From Eutrophocola sp964629325 (GTDB lineage: Bacteria; Pseudomonadota; Gammaproteobacteria; Pseudomonadales; Pseudohongiellaceae): a stretch of DNA of 64,000 nt. Made by a program: the position numbers and the translations under genes. The DNA lies in contig CAZVSC010000006.1 in NCBI GenBank assembly GCA_964629325.1, forward strand, positions 1 through 64,000, read 5' to 3'. Shown here one piece after another: positions 17,331 to 26,358 of the stretch. Each line of letters begins with the position of its first letter. Within the stretch, counting starts at the first letter, position 1. The notes beneath the pieces are model-generated. The model was not told the DNA's origin, made no database searches, and saw nothing but the letters and a program-made list of their open reading frames with translations.

Positions 17331-18437
17331 CTACTGGTGCACGCCCTGCACCACCTGCCACATCAGGTTGTCCAGCGCGCCATCAAAGCCGCTATCCGGT
17401 GACCGGGTATTGACGAACACCGCCCAGGCCATGTTACTGCTGGTCCTGACGGCGACACTGGCCGTGCCCGGCAGTGATCCCAGGTGCCACCAGTTGTTGC
17501 TGCTGTTCACGGCCCAGCCCTTCGCGTAATTGCCGTTTTGCAGGCCGGGTGTGGTCATCTCGATAATCGTTTGCGGTTGCAGAATATCGGCCGGTTCACT
17601 GAAACCGTCCACGACAAGCAGGAACTTCACCATGTCCTCGGGCGTGGTTTTCCAGCCGCCGTGTGAATCCATGCGCGCGATCGGAAATGCATAGGGCGAG
17701 GTGTTTTCCTGGGCGTAATACTGCACTTCCAGGATGCCGCCGGCCTCGAAGTCGCTCGCGATGGCAAAGTCCGACAGGCCGAGTGGCGCCGTCATCGTGC
17801 GGAAGTAATCGGCATAAGCTTCGCCAGTCACTCTTTCGATGACCCTGCCCAGCACGGAGTAGCCGAAATTCGAGTAGTGATACGTGGACCCGGGAGGCAG
17901 GACAAGGCGGCGGTTATCGAGCACCCACTGGATGAGTTCATGGTGCGTCATCAGCGGGTTGGCGAACATGGGGTCTTCCCGCTCGTTGCTCCATTCCTCG
18001 CCTGCGGTGTGCTCCAGCAGGTGGCGTACGGTAATGGCGCGGACATTCGGGTCGCTGGCGACATAGCTGTCGGCCAGTATGCCGTCGGTGCCGAAAACAG
18101 TATCGTCCAGGCTGATCCTGCCTTCCTCGACGAGACGCATGATCATGGTGCTGGTGATGGGCTTGGAAACGCTGGCGATGCGGAACTGGTGATTGACGTT
18201 GACCGGGATGTTGCTGCCCTTGTTCACCACGCCGTACGCACGCGTCAGGATGATGCGGCCGTCCTTCGCCCACGCCAGTGACAGGCCGGGGACGTCGTAA
18301 CGGGACATGAACTGGCTGACGACCCGGTCGGCATGGGCGATGTCGGCGTCGTTCAGTGCGTATTCTGCGGGAGTAAAAAAGGCCCTGCCGAAGTAAACCA
18401 GGGCGGCCAGCATGATTATCGCGATCAGGAGTTTCAT
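17331..18437 (-). CDS. Beta-lactamase-family serine hydrolase, membrane-anchored
   Basis: 368 residues from the Met at 18437, which has GGGA upstream and begins a hydrophobic anchor or signal (MKLLIAIIMLAALVYFG); a longer frame adds 16 unlikely residues. The class C/DD-peptidase motifs are complete: SVSK (SxxK nucleophile) near residue 90, YSN near 190, and HLGSLPG (HxG) near 330. Members include esterases, D-aminopeptidases and DD-peptidases as well as lactamases. The active site faces the periplasm. The specific substrate is unknown and resistance should not be assumed. Confidence 0.9.
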   Translation of the reverse strand: MKLLIAIIMLAALVYFGRAFFTPAEYALNDADIAHADRVVSQFMSRYDVPGLSLAWAKDGRIILTRAYGVVNKGSNIPVNVNHQFRIASVSKPITSTMIMRLVEEGRISLDDTVFGTDGILADSYVASDPNVRAITVRHLLEHTAGEEWSNEREDPMFANPLMTHHELIQWVLDNRRLVLPPGSTYHYSNFGYSVLGRVIERVTGEAYADYFRTMTAPLGLSDFAIASDFEAGGILEVQYYAQENTSPYAFPIARMDSHGGWKTTPEDMVKFLLVVDGFSEPADILQPQTIIEMTTPGLQNGNYAKGWAVNSSNNWWHLGSLPGTASVAVRTSSNMAWAVFVNTRSPDSGFDGALDNLMWQVVQGVHQ

Positions 18438-18497
18438 CGTCGTTCCCTTTTCAGGATCTTGACCGAGTATATCCCGGATCGCCAAGCCGGTGACGAC

Positions 18498-18941
18498 TCA
18501 GGCGAAGCGCTTGATCACGATCCGGTGCGGTCCCACCCCTTCGACGATGAATTCCTCGTCGCCCACGGCGTAATCCGCCTTGCGGTAAAAATCCAGCGCG
18601 TTGTCGCGCGCGTTGGCCCACAGGTAAGCAGCACCGAGATCCTGCGCCAGTTGCTCAACGGCCTTCAGCATGGCATTGCCATGACCCTGCCCGCGCAATG
18701 CTTCGACGATGGCCAGCGCGCGAAATCGAAATCCCCGCGGCCTGTCTTTCATGTCCTCTCGGTACAGCGTGACGATGCCGCAGAGGTTGTCGTCGATGAA
18801 TCCGCCCAGGTGCACCGTGGTGCCGGCGTCGTCGCCGGGATAGACGCAGGTTGCCGGCGTCAGGTGGGGGCGCAGCAACGCGTGGCGAAGGGGCAGGGTG
18901 TCTGCCGCTGGTATTTCCCGGATGTTGAAGGGGCTGGACAT
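18498..18941 (-). CDS. GNAT family N-acetyltransferase
   Basis: 147 residues with the acetyl-CoA loop RALAIVEALRGQGHGNAM (Q/RxxGxG/A motif) and the C-terminal LDFYRKADYAVGDEEF, typical of small-molecule GNATs. It probably acetylates an amine substrate in the cytoplasm; which one is unknown. It starts 15 bp after the small Pmp3-like gene and is likely co-transcribed with it and the upstream membrane protein. Confidence 0.88.
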   Translation of the reverse strand: MSSPFNIREIPAADTLPLRHALLRPHLTPATCVYPGDDAGTTVHLGGFIDDNLCGIVTLYREDMKDRPRGFRFRALAIVEALRGQGHGNAMLKAVEQLAQDLGAAYLWANARDNALDFYRKADYAVGDEEFIVEGVGPHRIVIKRFA

Positions 18942-18956
18942 GCCGTGCTCAGGCGG

Positions 18957-19118
18957 CTACTTCGTGCACACCCACAAGGCATGCACCATGCCCGGAAAGA
19001 AAACCAGCAACGTGAGGATGATATTGATGACGAGGGCTTTGCCAACGCCTTTTTTCAGGAACACGGCGATCGGCGGCAGGAAGATGGCGATGATAATCAG
19101 TACCAGTTTATTGTCCAT
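18957..19118 (-). CDS. Small membrane protein, Pmp3/YqaE family
   Basis: 53 residues made of two hydrophobic helices joined by the FLKKGVGK loop, with the family's LPPIAVFLKKG motif. The ATG at 19118 is preceded by GAGG eight bases upstream; a longer overlapping frame starts further left and is not supported. Pmp3/UPF0057 proteins are tiny membrane proteins linked to salt and stress tolerance. It lies between a GNAT gene and a six-helix membrane protein gene. Confidence 0.9.
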   Translation of the reverse strand: MDNKLVLIIIAIFLPPIAVFLKKGVGKALVINIILTLLVFFPGMVHALWVCTK

Positions 19119-19156
19119 GTTGAGGTCCTCGCTACAGGTTGATGGATGAAAAGTGG

Positions 19157-19723
19157 TTAACCGAAACTGAGTGTCTGGCGAATGCCGAAGCTCCAGGCGA
19201 TGAGCGTGACGGCGATATACCAGGCGATAAACAGGTGAAAGCGCCGGTTCCTGAAAAAAATACCGACCAGTGCCAGGGCGATATAGATGGCGATATAACC
19301 GACGTAAAGCGGGTCCACGCTGCCGTGCCGGCGAATTTCCGTGACGACAAAGTCCAGCACGCACATGACGATGAAGGCGGTGAGAAACCAGACCCGGTTT
19401 TCCGCCATCAGCGCGCGGTAATCAATGGCCTCCTTGTCCTGTGGAGGAAACAGCGCCAGGCCCATGACGTACATGGAGATGGTCCAGACCACCATGATCA
19501 GGAACACCGTGAAGTTCCAGGGTTCGAAGTCCCGCCAGAGCAATGCCACCCACCAGTTCAGCACCAGAATGAAAAACAGCACCACGCACCAGGCCAGGTG
19601 CTCGGCGTCTATCCGGCTTTTGTGACGAAAATAAAAGGCGTGGCCGAGGCCCGACAGCAAGTGGGTCAGGCCGAAGCCGATGATGATGGAAATCAGGACG
19701 GAGAGAAATTCGAAATCACTCAT
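19157..19723 (-). CDS. Integral membrane protein of unknown function
   Basis: 188 residues with about six predicted membrane helices, starting MSDFEFLSVLISIIIGFGL and Trp-rich in the second and third helices (NWWVALLWRDFEPWNF). A basic loop RHKSRID follows helix 1. I recognise only a resemblance to small uncharacterised proteobacterial membrane proteins. It precedes the Pmp3-like gene by 38 bp in the same direction. Confidence 0.8.
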   Translation of the reverse strand: MSDFEFLSVLISIIIGFGLTHLLSGLGHAFYFRHKSRIDAEHLAWCVVLFFILVLNWWVALLWRDFEPWNFTVFLIMVVWTISMYVMGLALFPPQDKEAIDYRALMAENRVWFLTAFIVMCVLDFVVTEIRRHGSVDPLYVGYIAIYIALALVGIFFRNRRFHLFIAWYIAVTLIAWSFGIRQTLSFG

Positions 19724-19826
19724 GGGCGCTTCTTGTTATTTTTTATTGTCGGCAAACACCATGCCGGGAAGTATAGCCTGCTTTACTCAGGGGCGGGAAC
19801 GCGGGAACAGGAATTGTGAACCAGTG

Positions 19827-20786
19827 TCAGAACCAGCGTTTGAGCACCCGGTTCCACCACATGATGGCGCCGGTGACGAACATGGCCGCGGGCACCAGGC
19901 CGAAGAAGGCCCACGTGGCCTTGATGGCCTGGTCGCAGAAACCTGGCCCGTCGCAGATGAGGCCGATGCCGTTGATGCGTCCGAAATGGGAGAAGGCGAG
20001 CCAGTAGAGGATCTTGTCGATGGGACGTTCGCCGGCGTTCTCGCTGGTGAGCTCGAAGGTGCGGTCGGCCCAGTTGTGAAAGCTTTCAGGGAAACACAGG
20101 TAGATGCCGCTGACCGCGAACACCAGGATGAAGGTGAAACCCCAGAAGCCCATCATGCTGTGCAGGTCCCAGTTGAAACGCTTCCAGCCGACACCGGGGT
20201 GAATGGTGAGGCTGCGCTTCCAGCGCCGGCTGCCCGGCCACCACAGCACCAGGCCAGTCATGGCCACCACCAGCACGGCCATGGCGCCGAGACCGTTGAT
20301 GACCTGCCCGGTTTGCCCGGCCAGGAAGTTGTCGTGAATCTGGATCAGGCCGGAAACGAGAGAAACACCCAATGGTGTCGCGCGGCCAATGTCCTCGCCG
20401 GTGCGGGGGTCGAAGTGTCGTTCGATCTGCCGGCGATCGTTGGCCAACCAGATTTCCGCCGCGTAACCCGGGTTGTAATGCCGGGACAGGCGCACCACCC
20501 GGAAACCGGGGTGCGCGGCCAGGGCGGCCGCCCTGAGATCATTGTCACTGAGCGCCGGACCCGGCGCCGTGGAGATATAGGGCTCCGGCGTCACCCACAC
20601 GTACAACTCGTTGCGGTACACCAGCACGCTGCCGGTGACGCTGATGAAGAAGATGTACAGGCCAAGGCCGATGCCGCTCCACAGGTGCACCTGGAACAGG
20701 GCGCGGCGCAGCGGCTGGCGCTGGGGGTGGCGCAGCCAGCGCTGCCAAGTGGACGCCGATGTGGTAGTGATGTTTTCTGTACTCAT
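19827..20786 (-). CDS. PepSY-associated membrane protein
   Basis: 319 residues: an N-terminal helix (HLWSGIGLGLYIFFISVTGS), a periplasmic PepSY-like region around 65-150, then membrane helices near 165-190, 215-240 and 285-310. Such proteins include siderophore-linked reductases and other iron-related inner membrane proteins (PiuB type). Conserved His in HLWSG, HDNF and DLHSMMG could bind heme or metal. No iron receptor is adjacent. Confidence 0.85.
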   Translation of the reverse strand: MSTENITTTSASTWQRWLRHPQRQPLRRALFQVHLWSGIGLGLYIFFISVTGSVLVYRNELYVWVTPEPYISTAPGPALSDNDLRAAALAAHPGFRVVRLSRHYNPGYAAEIWLANDRRQIERHFDPRTGEDIGRATPLGVSLVSGLIQIHDNFLAGQTGQVINGLGAMAVLVVAMTGLVLWWPGSRRWKRSLTIHPGVGWKRFNWDLHSMMGFWGFTFILVFAVSGIYLCFPESFHNWADRTFELTSENAGERPIDKILYWLAFSHFGRINGIGLICDGPGFCDQAIKATWAFFGLVPAAMFVTGAIMWWNRVLKRWF

Positions 20787-20852
20787 ACCACCAGTTTATT
20801 TCGGCTGATATGAGCCTGTTTGACGTTGGTCAAATGCGGGGGAAACAGGGTG

Positions 20853-21167
20853 TCAGAACACCCAGGCGATCATCAGCCAGAAGATGAGGAAGAAGCCGAG
20901 GAAGCCGGGCAGCAGGAACTGCAGTTCGCCGATCAGCCCGTCGCCGGAGGCCACGGCAAAGATCACCATCACGATGAGCGTGACGAAGAAGGAGGCGATG
21001 GCCGAGTTTCTCAATCCCAGGCCGGGTTCGAGGTAGGTGGCGGAAAAGTCCGCGATGCTCGGCACCAGCAGGAACACGCCGGCGGCAATGATGGCCACGA
21101 GCACGATCAGCGTGATGGCGATCACCCGCGCTTCCTTCTTGTCCTTGCGGTCGGCGTCACCGGTCAT
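20853..21167 (-). CDS. Small membrane protein of unknown function
   Basis: 104 residues with a charged N-terminus (MTGDADRKDKKEAR) and three hydrophobic helices (about 15-35, 57-74, 83-103). I do not recognise the family. Its start lies three bases after the stop of the bacterial PH-domain gene, so the two are probably one operon and may act together at the membrane. Confidence 0.75.
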   Translation of the reverse strand: MTGDADRKDKKEARVIAITLIVLVAIIAAGVFLLVPSIADFSATYLEPGLGLRNSAIASFFVTLIVMVIFAVASGDGLIGELQFLLPGFLGFFLIFWLMIAWVF

Positions 21168-21170
21168 GGC

Positions 21171-21551
21171 TTAACCCTGCTTTTGTTCCATCTTGATGAG
21201 CTCGCGCACCTGGTTGGGGTCCGGGAGGCCGTGGGCCGTGAACTCCGCGCTGTCGCCCGCGGTGAAGATCTCCACGGTGCCGACGCCGAAGATGCGGTTG
21301 AAGAATGACTGCTTCACGCGAATGGTGCGGATGCTGCTGATGTTGACCTCGCTGCGCTCCTTGCTGAGCAGGCCCTTCTCGAACAGGATCTCGTTGTCAG
21401 TGACCGTCAATTTGGTCGACTTGCACTGCAGGAACCACCACAGCAGGATGAGGATGCCGAGGCCGAAGGCGGGAATCAGGATGATGGCGAACAGAAAACC
21501 CAGGGGATTGTTCTTGAACATCACAGGGTTGGCGGAATACTTCACATTCAT
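21171..21551 (-). CDS. Membrane protein with bacterial PH domain
   Basis: 126 residues from the ATG at 21551 (MNVKYSANPVMFKNNP), which has a GGAG box upstream; the frame extends further but without a start signal. One or two hydrophobic helices (about 15-40) are followed by a small beta-rich domain (TKLTVTDNEILFEKGLLSK, then ISSIRTIRVKQSFFNRIFG) typical of the bPH2/DUF304 family. These proteins are of unknown function; some affect envelope or stress phenotypes. It is upstream of the 104-residue membrane protein in the same operon. Confidence 0.85.
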   Translation of the reverse strand: MNVKYSANPVMFKNNPLGFLFAIILIPAFGLGILILLWWFLQCKSTKLTVTDNEILFEKGLLSKERSEVNISSIRTIRVKQSFFNRIFGVGTVEIFTAGDSAEFTAHGLPDPNQVRELIKMEQKQG

Positions 21552-21646
21552 TGGCGGACTCACTCCGGGTGTGCAAAGAAGGGAACATGATAGCAGGTTT
21601 TCCCCGCATCGCAGGCTCGCGCCCGTGGCATTCTGTGACAGCGGAT

Positions 21647-22108
21647 TCATGTCCGCTTAAGGTCCTCGAACACGAGGTAATGGGTTTTACCCATGCCCTG
21701 GTCGGCATAGGTGCGCTGGGCGGCGGTGTTGTCCTTTTCCACATAAAGGCGGAAGCCGGCGACATCGGGATCGCGTTTCGCCATGTCACGGACATGCCCA
21801 TAGAGGGACTTGAACACCCCCTGGCGCCGGCTGGACGGGCTGACATAAACGCTTTGCAGCCACCAGATCATGCCGTTGCGCCAGTCGCTCCACTCGAAAG
21901 TGATCATCAGGCAGCCGGCGACTTCACCGCCGGACTCGGCCACCACGTAGAAACCCAGTTCGCGGTTGTCGAGCAGTCGCGTCACACCGGCCAGGATGGT
22001 GTCCGGGTCAAGTTCAAGCGCCTCGGTTTCCCGGGCCAGCGCATGGTTGAAGCCGGCGATGGTGTCGGCATCGGCCGGCGTGGCCAGGCGAACGACCAGG
22101 TCCGTCAT
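21647..22108 (-). CDS. GNAT family N-acetyltransferase
   Basis: 153 residues with the acetyl-CoA binding motif VSPSSRRQGVFKSLYGHV and the C-terminal DNTAAQRTYADQGMGKTHY, the standard GNAT ending. Start and stop overlap the upstream aldehyde dehydrogenase gene by one base, so translation is coupled. It may act on an amine or aldehyde-derived metabolite linked to that enzyme; this is inference. Confidence 0.9.
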   Translation of the reverse strand: MTDLVVRLATPADADTIAGFNHALARETEALELDPDTILAGVTRLLDNRELGFYVVAESGGEVAGCLMITFEWSDWRNGMIWWLQSVYVSPSSRRQGVFKSLYGHVRDMAKRDPDVAGFRLYVEKDNTAAQRTYADQGMGKTHYLVFEDLKRT

Positions 22109-23442
22109 CAGGCGATCTGGTGCCGGTACACGGCACGCTGGTGCGAGAAGGCGAGGAAGCCGAACTTGCCGTGGTAGCTGCCCATGCCGCTGCCGTTGAC
22201 GCCGCCGAAGGGCAGGTTGTTTTCCAGGTAGTGGGAGAACACGCCGTTGATGGTGACGCCGCCGGAGGAGGTCTTCTTCAGCACGCTGTCGATTGTTTCG
22301 TTATTGTTGCTGTACACGTACAGCGCCAGCGGCTTGTCGCGCTGCTCGATGTAGTCGAGCACTTCATCGATATTGTCGTAGGTCATCACCGGCAGCACGG
22401 GTCCGAAAATTTCTTCCTGCAGGATCTTCATGTCGGGTTTGACGTCGGTCAGCAGGGTCGGGTGCACGGTGAGGCTGTCTTCCTCCAGTGTGCCGCCGAC
22501 GGCAACAGTTGCGCCGTTTTTCACCGCGTCATCGAACAGGCCTTTCACCCGAGTGAAGTTCTGCGGATTGACGATCTGGGCGATGTTCTCTTTCTTTATA
22601 TTGCCTTTGTTATCGTACAGGTTCGCCTTCACCTTTGCCTGGAAGGCAGCGATGAGCTTGTCCTTCTGGTCGCCCTTCACGAACACATAGTCCGGGCAGA
22701 TGCAGGCCTGGCCGCCGTTGAACTGCTTGGCGCCGGCCAGATCGCCGGCGATCTTCTCAATGTCGGCGCCCTCGTCGATGATCACTGGCGACTTGCCGCC
22801 CAGTTCCAGGGTGACGGTGGCCAGGTGCTTCGCCGCGGCGGCCATGACGATCTTGCCGACGCGGGTGCTGCCGGTGAAAAAGATATGGTTGAACGGCAGC
22901 TCCAGCAGTTCGGTGGCGACGGTCACATCACCCTCGAACAGGGCCACTTCCTTCTCGTCGAAGGCTTCCTTGATGATCTTCGCCGCGACGCTGGCGGTGT
23001 TGGGACACAGGTCCGTGAGTTTGACCATGCAGCAGTTCCCGGCGGCGATGGCTGCGGCCAACGGGCCGAAGGTCAGGCCCAGCGGAAAGTTCCAGGGGCC
23101 CAGGATCAGGCACACGCCGCGCGCCTCGGGAATGATCTGCGCTGAGTCGGCCGGGTTCATGGAGGTTTGAACGTCCTGCGGCTGCATCCACTCGGCGACA
23201 TTGTCGATATTGCGCTGGATGTTGGCGAGCAGGCCGCCCACCTCGGTCATGGTCACTTCCTGGGCGGGCTTGCGGGTGTCCTTCTGCACGGCGGCGATAA
23301 TTTCGTCGCCGTGGGCTTTTACCGCATCGTAGAGTTTCTGCAGGAGGGCCTTGCGCTCGGCGGCGGTGGAGGCCTTCATGGTCCACTGGTGTTTTTGTTG
23401 CAGGGCAAAGATGCGGGCGATTTCGGCAGTGACGTCGGACAT
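22108..23442 (-). CDS. Aldehyde dehydrogenase, class 3-like
   Basis: 444 residues, the short form typical of class 3 (ALDH3) enzymes. The substrate-entry motif GPWNFPLGLTFGPL, the NAD site FTGSTRVGK, the general base in TLELGGKSP and the catalytic Cys in NGGQACICPDYVFV are all present. The C-terminal LPFGGVNGSGMG is also typical. It oxidises medium-chain or aromatic aldehydes to acids with NAD(P). The downstream GNAT overlaps it by one base. Confidence 0.93.
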   Translation of the reverse strand: MSDVTAEIARIFALQQKHQWTMKASTAAERKALLQKLYDAVKAHGDEIIAAVQKDTRKPAQEVTMTEVGGLLANIQRNIDNVAEWMQPQDVQTSMNPADSAQIIPEARGVCLILGPWNFPLGLTFGPLAAAIAAGNCCMVKLTDLCPNTASVAAKIIKEAFDEKEVALFEGDVTVATELLELPFNHIFFTGSTRVGKIVMAAAAKHLATVTLELGGKSPVIIDEGADIEKIAGDLAGAKQFNGGQACICPDYVFVKGDQKDKLIAAFQAKVKANLYDNKGNIKKENIAQIVNPQNFTRVKGLFDDAVKNGATVAVGGTLEEDSLTVHPTLLTDVKPDMKILQEEIFGPVLPVMTYDNIDEVLDYIEQRDKPLALYVYSNNNETIDSVLKKTSSGGVTINGVFSHYLENNLPFGGVNGSGMGSYHGKFGFLAFSHQRAVYRHQIA

Positions 23443-23650
23443 CGGGTACCTCTCGACAGGAAAACGGAAAGAATCGGGGACCCGGGATTATACGCAAAAG
23501 CGGCTGCACCGGGGCAAATCAGGCCGATCCCCCCCGGCACCGGGGGACGAGGGCGGGGATCAGTTGTGCCGGCTGCCGAAGCGGTCAGGGCACTGGACAC
23601 CGAGAGCAATCAAAACGACGGTGGTAATAATGAAGCGCGCGCATTGTTTC

Positions 23651-23968
23651 TCAGTTATAGGCCAGCTTCAGGCCGACAATTCCTGCGCAGATCAACCCGA
23701 GACTGACCAGCTTGAGCAGCTCGGTGGATTCACCGAACAGCACGATACCCAGTACCGCGGTACCTGCCGCGCCGATGCCGACCCATACGGCATATGCCGT
23801 ACCTACCGGTAAACTTTTCATGGCCAGTCCCAGCAACAGGAAGCTCGAAACCAGGCAGATTACCGTGCCGACAGTGGGCCAGAGTTTGGTGTAGCCCTCT
23901 GAATATTTCAGACCGATGGCCCAGCCGATCTCGAACAGACCGGCTACAACAAGAATAATCCAGTTCAT
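23651..23968 (-). CDS. gdx: SMR guanidinium exporter (Gdx/SugE type)
   Basis: 105 residues with four membrane helices, the size of small multidrug resistance proteins. The Glu of helix 1 in GLFEIGWAIGLKYSEG is the shared proton and substrate site, and the sequence follows the SugE rather than the EmrE branch (GTAYAVWVGIGAAGTA). A two-hairpin guanidine-II riboswitch lies in its leader, 14 bases upstream of the ATG, so the physiological substrate is very probably guanidinium, exported in exchange for protons. The gene follows recG. Confidence 0.93.
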   Translation of the reverse strand: MNWIILVVAGLFEIGWAIGLKYSEGYTKLWPTVGTVICLVSSFLLLGLAMKSLPVGTAYAVWVGIGAAGTAVLGIVLFGESTELLKLVSLGLICAGIVGLKLAYN

Positions 23969-23982
23969 GAATACCTCGCTTT

Positions 23983-24026
23983 GGGGCCGTCCCCGGGTGA
24001 GTGTCGAGCGGTGGGGTCGTCCCCAC
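23983..24026 (-). promoter_or_regulatory. Guanidine-II (mini-ykkC) riboswitch
   Basis: On the minus strand two G-C hairpins stand in tandem. Hairpin 1 (24011-24026) is GUGGGG-ACGA-CCCCAC and hairpin 2 (23983-23994) is GGGG-ACGG-CCCC, 16 bases apart. ACGR tetraloops on two short GC stems define mini-ykkC, in which the loops dimerise around guanidinium. Hairpin 2 is directly followed by AAAGCGAGG and then the ATG of the SMR gene, so control is most likely at translation initiation by freeing the ribosome binding site. The element starts 17 bases after the recG stop, so the promoter may lie inside recG. Confidence 0.93.
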
Positions 24027-24043
24027 TTCAGGTAGTGGAAGGG

Positions 24044-26155
24044 TTATACGTGGCCGTACTGCTCGGAGCCGGCCAGCCAGCGCTTGATGAGCGGTTCTGT
24101 AAGGTCCGGAGCCTGGGCGCGGATCTTCTCCGCCCACACCTTGATCTTGGGCTGCAGGTGAGCGTCACGCAACAGATCCGCCATCTTGAATTCCATCAGC
24201 CCGGTCTGGCGGGTGCCGAGCACCTCGCCCGGGCCGCGGATTTCCAGGTCCTTTTCCGCGATGAAGAAGCCGTCGTTGCTCTGGCGCATGATAGACAGGC
24301 GTTCCTTGGCAATGGCCGACAGCGGTGACTTGTATAAGAGCACGCAGTGACTCTCGGTGCTGCCGCGGCCAACGCGGCCGCGCAGCTGGTGCAGTTGCGC
24401 CAGGCCGAGGCGTTCGGGATTCTCGATGATCATCAGGCTGGCGTTGGGCACGTCCACGCCCACCTCGATCACGGTTGTGGCGACCAGCAGCTGCAGTTCG
24501 CCGGCCTTGAAGGCCTGCATGATGGCGGCCTTCTCTTTCGGTTTCATGCGACCGTGGATGAGGCCGATGGGCGTATCGGGCAGCAGTTTCTGCATGTCGG
24601 CATAGGTGGCTTCCGCCGCCTGGCATTGCAGGGCCTCGCTTTCCTCGATCAACGTGCAAACCCAGTAGGCCTGCCGGCCATCGGCGCAGGCATGGCGGAT
24701 GCGCTCGATGATTTCCCCGCGTCGGGAGTCGGCGGCGAGGATGGTGTTGACGGGCGTGCGGCCCGGCGGCAGTTCGTCGATGATGGAGCTGTCGAGGTCG
24801 GCATAGGCGCTCATGGTCAGCGTGCGCGGGATGGGCGTCGCCGTCATGATGAGCTGGTGCGGGTATCTGCCTTCGTGGCTTCCCTTCTCCCGTAACGACA
24901 GCCGCTGGTGCACGCCGAAGCGATGCTGCTCATCGACGACGATCAGGCCGAGCTTGTTGAAAGCGACCTCGTCCTGGAACAACGCGTGAGTGCCGACGAT
25001 GATCTGTGCCTGTCCGCTGGCCATGGCTTGCAGCACTTCGTTGCGTTGCTTGCCCTTGATCTTGCCGCTGAGGTAGGCGGTCTCGATATCGAGCTGGCGC
25101 AGCAGCGCGTCGAGATTGAGGAAATGCTGTTCGGCGAGAATCTCCGTCGGCGCCATGATCGCCGCCTGGTAACCGTTGCCGACGGCGGTCAGCGCCGCCA
25201 TCACGGCGACCAGGGTCTTGCCGGAGCCGACGTCGCCCTGCACCAGCCTGAGCATCGGGGTGGCCTTTGCCATGTCGCGGGCGATGTCCTGGCCGACGCG
25301 TTGCTGCGCAGCGGTTAACTTGAACGGCAAGGTCGCCAGCAGTTTTTCCTGCAGTCTGTCCGTATCTTTCAATGCCGGGGCGGCATGCTTGTCGGCCTGT
25401 TCCCGTAGCAGGCGCAGGCAGAGATAGTTGGCGAGCAGCTCCTCGAAGGCGAGCCTGCTCTGCGCCGGGTGCGTGCCCGCCTGCAGTTGCGCCAGCGATG
25501 CATCCACCGGCGGGCGGTGCAGGTAGACCAGCGCGTCTTCCAGGGAAATGAACTTCAGTTCGCGGCTCAGGGCTTCGGGCAGCAGGTCGGGCAAGGCTTT
25601 GGATTTCGCCAGCATGGTCAGCGCCTGTTCTGCGAGAGCTCTTAATCGCGCCTGGTGCAAGCCCTCGGTGGTGGGGTAGATCGGCGTGAGCCGGTCATCC
25701 AGCGGCTTGTCCCTGCCGCCGAGCAGTTCGTACTCGGGGTGGTACAGCTCGATGCCGCTCTTGCCCCAGCGGCCCTCGCCAAAACAGCGGATGCGCGCAC
25801 CGTCTTTCAGCGTGTCCTTTTGCGCGGCGCTGAAATGGTAGAAGCGCAGGCTGACGATACCGGTCTTGTCCGCTACCTTCACCAGCAGCGAACGGCGTTT
25901 GCCGAAGACCACTGCGCTGCCCATGATATCGCCCTCGATGACGGCTTCCACGCCGTGGCGCACAGCCCTTATTGGCGTGACGCGCGTACGGTCCTGGTAG
26001 CGCAAGGGCAGGTGGAAGAGCAGATCGAGGACGGTGTGGATGTGAATGGCGGCGAGTTTTTCAGCGAGCTTGGGTCCGACGCCTTTAAGTTCAGAGACTG
26101 CAACTGAGCTCAGGTCGAGGGCGCCGGATGCAGGTTTGGCAGGAGATGGGCTCAT
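24044..26155 (-). CDS. recG: ATP-dependent DNA helicase RecG
   Basis: 703 residues, the family's normal size. An N-terminal wedge (OB-fold) domain comes first (about 1-250), then the helicase core with Walker A GDVGSGKT, DEQHRFG (DExH-type box), TATPIPRTL, and the RecG hallmark QLRGRVGRG near 610. RecG remodels stalled replication forks and Holliday junctions. It normally follows spoT closely; here a PQQ dehydrogenase and a c-di-GMP gene separate them. Confidence 0.98.
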   Translation of the reverse strand: MSPSPAKPASGALDLSSVAVSELKGVGPKLAEKLAAIHIHTVLDLLFHLPLRYQDRTRVTPIRAVRHGVEAVIEGDIMGSAVVFGKRRSLLVKVADKTGIVSLRFYHFSAAQKDTLKDGARIRCFGEGRWGKSGIELYHPEYELLGGRDKPLDDRLTPIYPTTEGLHQARLRALAEQALTMLAKSKALPDLLPEALSRELKFISLEDALVYLHRPPVDASLAQLQAGTHPAQSRLAFEELLANYLCLRLLREQADKHAAPALKDTDRLQEKLLATLPFKLTAAQQRVGQDIARDMAKATPMLRLVQGDVGSGKTLVAVMAALTAVGNGYQAAIMAPTEILAEQHFLNLDALLRQLDIETAYLSGKIKGKQRNEVLQAMASGQAQIIVGTHALFQDEVAFNKLGLIVVDEQHRFGVHQRLSLREKGSHEGRYPHQLIMTATPIPRTLTMSAYADLDSSIIDELPPGRTPVNTILAADSRRGEIIERIRHACADGRQAYWVCTLIEESEALQCQAAEATYADMQKLLPDTPIGLIHGRMKPKEKAAIMQAFKAGELQLLVATTVIEVGVDVPNASLMIIENPERLGLAQLHQLRGRVGRGSTESHCVLLYKSPLSAIAKERLSIMRQSNDGFFIAEKDLEIRGPGEVLGTRQTGLMEFKMADLLRDAHLQPKIKVWAEKIRAQAPDLTEPLIKRWLAGSEQYGHV

Positions 26156-26292
26156 GACCGCATTTTAGGTGCAATTCCCGGCGCCTGCTAGAAAGGATAC
26201 AGGGTAAGCGGTTCAGGTAAAGCACTCAGAAAAACGACAAGGGAAAAAGTAAAAAGGGCGGGTGGTTCAGGTAAGACTAAATGAAACGGGAA

Positions 26293-26331
26293 AAGAGCGG
26301 GCGGCTCCGGTTTGACCAGAGCTGTCCGCCT
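26293..26331 (-). terminator. Candidate terminator after the PQQ dehydrogenase gene
   Basis: On the minus strand an imperfect hairpin (GGCGG-ACA-GCTC with GAGCCGCC) is followed by CTCTTTTCC, 30 bp after the dehydrogenase stop. The rest of the 200 bp to recG holds a short GATACAGG-like repeat and A/G-rich sequence. Confidence 0.45.
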
Positions 26332-26358
26332 TGTATCCCTGCTTCCCTGTATCGGCTC

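Noticed and set aside
17331..18437. Calling the serine hydrolase an AmpC beta-lactamase
   Set aside because: The SxxK, YSN and HxG motifs are shared with peptidases and esterases, and no ampR or resistance context is present.
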